In this document: positions 57,798-64,000 of the stretch, one piece after another | Layout of the letters: each line of letters starts with the position of its first letter | Numbering within the stretch: the stretch's first letter is position 1 | From: Orientia tsutsugamushi | GTDB lineage: Bacteria > Pseudomonadota > Alphaproteobacteria > Rickettsiales > Rickettsiaceae | Length of the DNA: 64,000 nucleotides | Assembly (NCBI RefSeq): GCF_900327275.1 | Contig: NZ_LS398548.1 | Coordinates: 682,001 to 746,000 of the forward strand | Direction of reading: 5' to 3' | Notes under the pieces: generated by a model | The model's input: the letters and a program-made list of their open reading frames with translations, nothing else | Told to the model about the DNA's origin: nothing | The model's database searches: none | Translations under genes and position numbers: made by a program

Positions 57798-59041
57798 ACG
57801 GCAGTAATATTATTTAAATTTACGCAAGCAGCATTAAATAAAATAAAAGTACCACCAAAGAAGAAAAAATAATCCAGTTTAGATATATAAAAGAAAGGAA
57901 CCTACTTTTGATAATATCATATACTGGATTTAGAAGATTTTATTTAGTAATAAACATTAGTGGAATATATTAGGATAAAAATAGGAACTTCACCAGATCT
58001 GACTGTGATAGAGGCTAGGAAGAAGGTAATGAAGTTGAAAAAGGATATTGCTAACGGAATACATCCAATGGAGGAAAGACGCAAGATAAATAGAGAAAGG
58101 AGAGAAAAAAACATAAGAGACTTGAATTAAAGAATGAACTAACATTCCGACAGGCGCATGAAAAATATGCTGAATATAGTAGTATTTATCATGAAAAAAG
58201 TTGGAAGATTGGAAGAAAAGCTATGTAATAGTAAAGAGTTATACAGCACCTTTATACCACATAAAAAGATATCTGAGATTACCGAAGAAGATATTTAGAA
58301 AATTTTTGATAAAATAACAGAAAAGAAGCGCTATGTAACAGCAAACAATACTCTTATGAACTTAAGTCCTATATTCAATAAGTCTATAGACTGGGAATTA
58401 TTAGATAAAATCCTGTATGTAGAATAAAAAGGTACAAGCAAGAATCAAGATCTAGATATATAACAAATGAAGAAATGGCAAGACTCATGAAAGTTCTGAA
58501 AGAGAAAAAGAATAGTCAATTAACAGAAGAGCAAAAACAATTAAAGATATTAGAAATGAGATGGAAAGAGATAAGCTTTAGCGAAAAAATATGGTGTATA
58601 CCACAACACAACTAAGAGTAAAGACACTATATATAGGATTAGCTGATGTAGTAATAACAATATTGAAATACCTAAAGCAAGACACAAATAGTGAATGGAT
58701 ATTTCCAAGTCCAATAGAGGTAATAGCAAACACTGGTTAGATGCAGCAATACACTACGCATGGAATAAAATTCGCAAAAGAGCTGGAATACAAGATGAAC
58801 AATACATGATCTTAGAAGAACGTTTGCCACTTGGATGATAAATAATGGAGAAGAACTAAATACAATAGCTAAAATGTTAGTACATAGTAGTGTTTCAACA
58901 ACTGAAATTTATGCTAGAACTAGTGTAGACAAGGTAAAAGCAGCTACAAATAAAGTTGTAAACAATATGTTAACAAGTGATAATGCTAATACTGAACTAG
59001 ACAAGATAATGCCTGAAATCTTAGCATCATTAGGTTGCTAA
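57798..59041 (+). pseudogene. Tyrosine integrase family 2, heavily decayed
   Basis: Second copy of 10185-11534. The start is ACG instead of ATG. Frames shift at least five times (near 57960, 58110, 58200, 58415, 58610) and a ~60-bp deletion removes the first catalytic Arg box near 58545. The C-terminal end is still readable (HSSVSTTEIYARTSVDKVKA, with His and Tyr of the active site in 58835-59041). It preserves CAT GAA AAA at the place where the other copy has TGA. Confidence 0.85.
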
Positions 59042-59168
59042 TAAGAAAGACTGATAATAAACAGCTTATCTGAGAAATAAGGCCTGCTATATTAGAGATT
59101 TTGCAAATTTTTGAAAATCACAGAGTAGAATGAGAAATCTCATGCTTCAATTGCAGCTGAATGTGATT

Positions 59169-59465
59169 ATGCAAAATCAAAAATTATGTTGGGCGTTATC
59201 GAGGCCATTGAAGTATATGGGTTTGAGCATTGATGAATGGGGAGTAGTGCTAGCTGGAGTAGCTCCAGGAATTGTACTACTAAACAGTAGGCATGCTAAA
59301 TTAGGCCTAGCATTTATGGTTAGAGAAATTGCTCTATGTTATTGCTTTAAGAAATTTAAGGATGTATCGGAGAATTTTTTGCTAAAAAGTTTTTTAGTAG
59401 CTAAAGTGGTATTGCTAGCTCCATTAGGATATCCAAGGCTTTTAGGCAAAAAAGTCGGCAAATAA
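59169..59465 (+). CDS. traL: TraL, second copy
   Basis: 98 aa, over 90% identical to 9797-10093: ALSRPLKYMGLSIDEWGVVL, GIVLLNSRHAKLGLAFMVRE, KKVGK end. Gly-Gly to Arg-Glu in the second hydrophobic segment (MVGGIAL to MVREIAL) puts two charges in a membrane span and may harm function. ATG chosen as in the other copy. The stop overlaps the start of the traE fragment. It stands between two dead genes. Confidence 0.75.
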   Translation: MQNQKLCWALSRPLKYMGLSIDEWGVVLAGVAPGIVLLNSRHAKLGLAFMVREIALCYCFKKFKDVSENFLLKSFLVAKVVLLAPLGYPRLLGKKVGK

Positions 59466-59735
59466 TGAATCATCTCTTTAAGTAAAATGCTATACAAGAG
59501 CTGGTTAAATATAATAAATGCTTACTTTCAGTAACTATATTGCTAGCTGCAGCTAATGTAATTGTGATAATAGCTGCAATTACAAAAGAAGAAAAGTGGT
59601 TAATTAATTCCAGCAATAGATTCTGATCGTAAAATGACGGTTTCATCAAAAAATTACCATGAAACTTATTTAAAAGAATGGGCAATTTTTGTGATGAAAA
59701 GCTTGTTTACTACTTCTTCAAATAATGTAGAATAT
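59465..59735 (+). pseudogene. traE: traE, N-terminal fragment
   Basis: Reads MNHLFK, then TAA, NAIQELVKYNKCLLSVTILL, AAITKEEKWL, a frameshift near 59606, and SSKNYHETYLKEWAIFVMKS. It ends near 59735 without the rest of the gene. Confidence 0.82.
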
Positions 59736-60331
59736 ATTTTGGTAACTACATAAACATAATAGATGTAAGTAATATAAATTTTCAAGTTGTAAAATTTAAA
59801 ACTGACTATGCGACTTGTAAGATGAGATTATGAGGTATTAAATATACCTCTATCTTAATTCAATTATATTGGTAATGAAATTCTATACGATGTGATGTGA
59901 TAGTTCTTATTTAAGATATAGCTAGCCAAGTGTAAAACAGTTATATTATATACTTTTAGAAAAGAGTGGTTACGTCACAGTGATATTTCAATTGTCTTGA
60001 TTTAGCTTGAAACCATTTTCTTCAATAGGATTTAAACATAAGAATAAGAATGTGAATACTCTAATATATGTCCATATTCTTTATTTTTTCATTATTACCA
60101 TAGTACCATCAGTTATGTTATTTGCTTGTATGGTCTTTGGGAGGAAAGGTGCTATTGCGCTTACATGCCAGCTAAAAGCATAGTAAAATGTACATGATGG
60201 TTTTTTAAGAGCTACTATATCTAGCTTATTAATTAATGCAATTTGCTTAAGATATAACAGTTTGTATGATATTGATGACAATAATATATTAGCATACTCT
60301 TTATATCAAACTCAGGTTTTTATAATAACAA
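59736..60331. other. Long non-coding stretch with intron debris
   Basis: About 600 bp without a convincing gene. It marks the border between RAGE debris and the autotransporter locus. The only structure recognised is the group II intron remnant listed separately. Confidence 0.4.
60121..60170 (+). mobile_element. Remnant of a group II intron 3' end
   Basis: GCTTGTATGGTCTTTGGGAG, GAAAGGTGCTATTGCGCTTA: the same order as domain V (3' strand) and domain VI of the intron at 38860-41184 (GCTTGTACGGTTCTTTGGGA, GGAAAAGCGCTTTCGCGCTT). About 80% identical over 48 nt. The 5' strand of domain V and the rest of the intron are gone. Confidence 0.65.
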
Positions 60332-60373
60332 AAAAATGAGATATTCTTGTATTGAAAGATACATCTCATTTTT
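60332..60373 (-). terminator. Terminator of the autotransporter gene
   Basis: Stem AAAAATGAGAT / ATCTCATTTTT with a 20-nt loop, followed on the minus strand by a T run. It lies about 80 bp after the stop codon and is symmetrical enough to work both ways. Confidence 0.7.
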
Positions 60374-60451
60374 ATTGCAAAATCAATACCTTGTTTTATT
60401 TTGCGCAAGATCAGATAATTATTTGGCTTTATCTATGCTGGAATGCAAGGG

Positions 60452-63400
60452 CTAAAAGCTAGCCTTTGCATATATTATTCCAGTATGGCTAATATATTTT
60501 TCAGCCAAATAAACGTCACAAGCAATACCTATATCCATTATATTACGCTTAATAGCTAATTTAACACCTAATTGATAGAATGTTTTATGTAAACACTGTT
60601 CACGAGCAGTCATAACATCTGGATTGAAGGTAGAGTTACTGTTTGGTAGCTGCTTTGCACTATCTTGACAATCATATAGGTTATGATGGACATATCCATA
60701 GACTGTAGAAAGTACATTGAGATTATTATTTGCAACTAACTGCTCTACAGAGATACCAATTATTCCTTCTAATGCTTTATGACTTCTGTCACCTATAGTT
60801 TTATTAGATGAATTATCTACTGATTCATTGCCAGAAGTATTAAAGTACGAATGTCTAACACCAACAGTTGGTACTAAAGTTAGCTTCTTATTATTTTTTA
60901 ATGGATAAAAATAATGCCCTACGGTGAGGCTACCATGATAACTATGCCCTTGCCATAATGTTAGAGAATTATTTTTACTATCATCACTGAACTTAGCAAC
61001 ATTTACCATTCCTCGAATAAATGTAGTACTTTGAAACGAATATTGACCATATAAAGATAATAAGTAAACGTTACTATTTATTTTTTCTATTCTGCTATCT
61101 GTATGTTTAGTATCAAACTTGGCATATGAAATAGCTGCACCGATAATAGCATTATTTTTCAAATGCTTATCTGCTCCAATAGAAATACCGCTAATATCTG
61201 TTTTATATCCTTGAATATGCTCATGGTCTTGTTGATTAACATTTGAGAAAAAGCCATCAGCCCAAATATTCCATGATTGTTTATTGATATTAGATCCAGA
61301 TGATACTATATCTGATCCAGAGTTGTTGTTTGCTGCCTTAGATTCAACTATAGAAGATATAGCTGCAACTGTAGCATGTACTCCACTTTTTAAGTGTGCA
61401 TCAGAAATTTTTGGCAATATTGGTTGTAGAATAGGTTCTGGCTTACTACTTTGCTCTTGGTCATCACTAGAAGGTGATGAAGTATATACATACCGTTGTT
61501 GCTGTTGTTGCTGTTGTTGCTGTTGTTGCTGTTGTTGCTGTTGTTGCTGTTGTTGCTGTTGCTGTTGTTGCCCAGCACCAGCAGCAATTGGTTGCGCAAC
61601 AACCGGTTGCACATGCTCATCAGGGTCAGGCTGTGGTTGTTCATCAGCAGGTTGTGGAGGCGGTGCAGGATCATCAAGTAGTCGAGCAAGTGCTTCAATA
61701 GCATCTTCAGTAGGATCTTTAGGATCTTCAGTATGATCTTTACCATGCGACTGTTTGCCATGAGCACTATCCTCACTATGTAAATGAGAAACAGTAGACG
61801 CTTGTATATCTTCACCCTTATCACCTTCTTCATCATCACTTACTTCTGGACTAACTCTAGCAGATGGGGCTGCACTACTACCACTGCTACCTGAAGTGCC
61901 ATCATCTCCTTTGTCTTTTTTCTTCTTATCTACCAATCCAGCAAATACGAATTTTCCATCAGAGCACTCTACTGGCTGCCACTTGCATTTACCATCGCAT
62001 ATGTAGACCAAGTTATCTACAGCTAGCCCTCCAGTGTTAGCAATATCTACAGGCTGTATCACGGTTTGAGTTCCATGTTTACTTAAATCCCTTAAATCTC
62101 CTTGATGATCGACATTTACTATTATTTTGTTATTTGGATCGTAGTATTTACTCAATTTTAACTTACCTTGAGTTTTAACAGTCCCATCTGAGTTAGTAGT
62201 ATAGTTTATACTAAATACAGTAACAGGCTTCTTCTTAAATTTTTCAGGATTAGTACTAGATCCTTTTTTTGACTTATGTCCCAATATGCTAATACTATCA
62301 CTAGCCAGAGTTAGTGTATTGCTGCTAAGGTCAATTTTTGCATTACCTATACTGATTCCACCATTTTCTTCATTAGTTTGAGCTGTAATAGTATAATCTC
62401 CAAGTAATTTCACCTCACCTTTAGCAGATGATTTATCACTAATCGAACATTGATGCGTATATACTGATCCCTCTACTTCTATTAAAGATGGTCTTTTAGA
62501 CTTTGGTAGCAATGTAACACTTTCCATTGGATTGGCCTGATTTCCAATATTACCACTATAGCTTCCTTGACTCATTGTAAGTTTTGCCCCAGTGCCTTTA
62601 GGAATTATATCTGTTTTCCAATCAGCATTACTATTAAGTTCAATATTACTGTTTTTGTCTAAAGTTATTTCTTTTATATTACAGGTATGAGGTATAATAT
62701 TACTATCATGCTTAGAAATAAAAGATGCACCTTCACAAAGATGAATTGCTTGAAGTAAATTAGAACCACTAGTTTTATTATTTCCAATATCACCACCACT
62801 GTGAGTTAGTGTACCATTATTACGTACTATAATTCTTCCACCACTATTACCTTTTGTTCCTATGTTACCTTTGATATCTGTATTGCCAAGGATATTAACC
62901 GTATCTTCTGGATGACTAAAAATAATATCACTACAAAAAATAGTAGATTTATTCGTACTTTTATCATAACTTACAAACAATTCAGTATGAGGACGTATTC
63001 CGTTTGGATTATTTAAATGTTCTGCAAATTCGATTCTAGATACCTTATTTTTATCAGTTCCAATATTTCCATAAAATATACTTTTATAATTATTTGAATC
63101 ATACTTAGTACTAGGGTTACCATGTATAGTTATTTTTCCATAGTTAGGTATAGATGGCTCTACTAATCTGCTATACATTTCACCATTCAATACTATACCT
63201 CCATGTGGCTCACTATCACCATGAGAAACTCTATTTGAAGACTTTAGCTTCATTTTGTCTACATATACATTTCCAGTAACATTTAGCATTGTTGGACCAT
63301 TAAGCACTACTTTTTCCACTATAGAATCAGGTGTTCCAATACAGCCATGAACATTATACCTTGTTAGATTACTATTAGGAGAATGTAAAAAATGTACTTC

Positions 63401-64000
63401 TGATACTGATTGTTTTTTAGACGTTATGCTAGCATGCATATTCACTTCATTTGAATCACTAGGGGGCAGCTCGGCTTGTAATTCTAATACACCATCTACT
63501 TGCACAGGAATAGGGTTATTCTGTGTACCAAATTTATTAAAAGAAATGCTAAAACTACTACCACTAGTAATAATAGTAGCACCTTCGCCTTCTATATTAG
63601 CCATAAGATTTGATTTCAGCTTTAAAACTCCTGACTTCTTAGGTATAAGTTTGGATCGTTCAACAGTAAGTGTTTTTAGCATTACTGGAGTGACAGTAAC
63701 TAATTGCAATGGTTTATCAACATCAATATTTCCGCAAATCTTTAAATCACTAGATAATGTTGTAGGTGATCGCGTAACAAACGATCCAAAACCAGTAAAT
63801 ATTGATCTATCTGTGGCTTCAGTTTTTCCGCCATGAGTTGTAGAGCTAAAAAAGGAAAGATCAAATGGCTGCGGCCCTGTAGGCTGAATTATTGATGAGC
63901 TTCTTCTTGTTGGAGGAGAGCTGCTACTGCTTACATCTGTATCAGAAAGATTAGGCATTGAGACACTTGATGTAATAGGTGAAGTAGGTTTAAGATCACT
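60452..64000 (-). CDS. Sca-type autotransporter (N-terminus outside window)
   Basis: At least 1168 residues. The frame is open to the window edge (SDLKPTSPITSSVSMPNLSD), so the signal peptide lies beyond 64000. The passenger (~1-620) is Ser/Thr/Asn/Gly-rich with many short beta repeats (e.g. NILGNTDIKGNIGTKGNSGG), the pattern of a beta helix. Then come an acidic/Pro-rich linker with a run of ~25 Gln (61495-61571) and, from ~900 on, an autotransporter beta-barrel (WNIWADGFFSNVNQQDHEHI; VGVRHSYFN; final YAKASF ending in Phe). Resembles Orientia Sca surface proteins; which Sca I cannot say. Likely adhesin exposed to the host. Confidence 0.88.
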   Translation of the reverse strand, partial: SDLKPTSPITSSVSMPNLSDTDVSSSSSPPTRRSSSIIQPTGPQPFDLSFFSSTTHGGKTEATDRSIFTGFGSFVTRSPTTLSSDLKICGNIDVDKPLQLVTVTPVMLKTLTVERSKLIPKKSGVLKLKSNLMANIEGEGATIITSGSSFSISFNKFGTQNNPIPVQVDGVLELQAELPPSDSNEVNMHASITSKKQSVSEVHFLHSPNSNLTRYNVHGCIGTPDSIVEKVVLNGPTMLNVTGNVYVDKMKLKSSNRVSHGDSEPHGGIVLNGEMYSRLVEPSIPNYGKITIHGNPSTKYDSNNYKSIFYGNIGTDKNKVSRIEFAEHLNNPNGIRPHTELFVSYDKSTNKSTIFCSDIIFSHPEDTVNILGNTDIKGNIGTKGNSGGRIIVRNNGTLTHSGGDIGNNKTSGSNLLQAIHLCEGASFISKHDSNIIPHTCNIKEITLDKNSNIELNSNADWKTDIIPKGTGAKLTMSQGSYSGNIGNQANPMESVTLLPKSKRPSLIEVEGSVYTHQCSISDKSSAKGEVKLLGDYTITAQTNEENGGISIGNAKIDLSSNTLTLASDSISILGHKSKKGSSTNPEKFKKKPVTVFSINYTTNSDGTVKTQGKLKLSKYYDPNNKIIVNVDHQGDLRDLSKHGTQTVIQPVDIANTGGLAVDNLVYICDGKCKWQPVECSDGKFVFAGLVDKKKKDKGDDGTSGSSGSSAAPSARVSPEVSDDEEGDKGEDIQASTVSHLHSEDSAHGKQSHGKDHTEDPKDPTEDAIEALARLLDDPAPPPQPADEQPQPDPDEHVQPVVAQPIAAGAGQQQQQQQQQQQQQQQQQQQQQQQQQRYVYTSSPSSDDQEQSSKPEPILQPILPKISDAHLKSGVHATVAAISSIVESKAANNNSGSDIVSSGSNINKQSWNIWADGFFSNVNQQDHEHIQGYKTDISGISIGADKHLKNNAIIGAAISYAKFDTKHTDSRIEKINSNVYLLSLYGQYSFQSTTFIRGMVNVAKFSDDSKNNSLTLWQGHSYHGSLTVGHYFYPLKNNKKLTLVPTVGVRHSYFNTSGNESVDNSSNKTIGDRSHKALEGIIGISVEQLVANNNLNVLSTVYGYVHHNLYDCQDSAKQLPNSNSTFNPDVMTAREQCLHKTFYQLGVKLAIKRNIMDIGIACDVYLAEKYISHTGIIYAKASF
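61495..61571 (-). repeat. CAA/CAG trinucleotide repeat (polyglutamine)
   Basis: About 25 Gln codons in a CAA-CAA-CAG-like order, between AAGAG and RYVY of the autotransporter. Length can change by slipped pairing without breaking the frame. Confidence 0.95.

Noticed and set aside
60081-60281. Minus-strand 66-aa ORF
   Set aside because: Overlaps the intron remnant on the other strand, has no ribosome site and no family pattern.
61284-61736. Plus-strand ORF with a run of about 25 Cys, and two other antisense ORFs (Leu and Val runs)
   Set aside because: They are the antisense and shifted readings of the polyglutamine repeat in the autotransporter gene.
1-64000. CRISPR arrays
   Set aside because: The repeats seen are tandem (11-bp, polyQ, AEGK) or large dispersed copies. 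No evenly spaced repeats with unique spacers and no cas genes.
1-64000. tRNA or rRNA genes
   Set aside because: No cloverleaf with a GGTTCGAATCC-type arm or rRNA sequence was found by eye. A tRNA-like patch near 19010 lacks stems and T arm.

Overview
ORGANISM. The window is A+T-rich, dense in repeats and full of broken conjugation genes. The gene set combines F-type tra genes, Ti-type traA/traD, SpoT-like HD hydrolases, histidine-kinase-like ATPase proteins, Dam, DnaB, ankyrin proteins, Rpn-family nucleases and a Sca-type autotransporter. This is the known make-up of the Rickettsiales amplified genetic element (RAGE) of Orientia tsutsugamushi, an obligate intracellular alphaproteobacterium. 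The species call is inferred from gene content, not from a search. LAYOUT. 1-6934 is a decayed piece of an F-type transfer operon: Rpn fragment, traD, traH, traF split by an IS982 element, and a traN remnant, with two unknown cargo genes between traN and traF. 6944-11951 holds a RAGE end with 11-bp repeats, a truncated tyrosine integrase, scrambled traK and traE, an intact traL and a second integrase with one stop codon. 11957-24673 is cargo unit A, mostly on the minus strand: Dam, HATPase-like, SpoT-like, Rpn, then Rep, SpoT-like, ankyrin, outer-membrane protein, Dam fragment; an IS110 element and a RAGE end are inserted in it. 25043-28772 holds a repeat protein (DUF1601/OPR-like), DnaB and an intact Rep. 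28935-38230 is cargo unit B on the plus strand: Rep, SpoT-like, ankyrin, OMP, Dam, two HATPase-like genes, SpoT-like, Rpn. Unit A is an inverted and circularly permuted version of unit B. 38245-46364 is a Ti-type mobilisation block: traD(Ti), a group II intron, relaxase, helicase and Toprim protein. 46416-55053 is a second and better F-type block: Rpn, traD, traG, traH, traF, traN and a trbC end. 55054-59735 is another decayed RAGE junction: integrase, SpoT fragment, dead dnaB, second integrase, traL, traE fragment. 60452-64000 is a chromosomal-type autotransporter that runs off the window. HOW IT WORKS TOGETHER. TraL/E/K, TrbC, TraN/F/H/G and TraD would build and feed a conjugative type IV secretion channel. 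The Ti-type relaxase/helicase would process the DNA. Rep, DnaB and Dam form a replication and methylation set, and the tyrosine integrases would move the element. SpoT-like, HATPase-like and ankyrin genes are cargo that may affect host or stress physiology. Most parts are broken: traH is frameshifted in both copies, both integrase families are truncated or interrupted, and the relaxase and helicase are out of frame with each other. The window therefore reads as several dead or dying RAGE copies, with recent activity by IS982, IS110, a group II intron and homologous recombination between repeats. Many frameshifts lie in A or T homopolymers, so individual ones could be sequencing errors.
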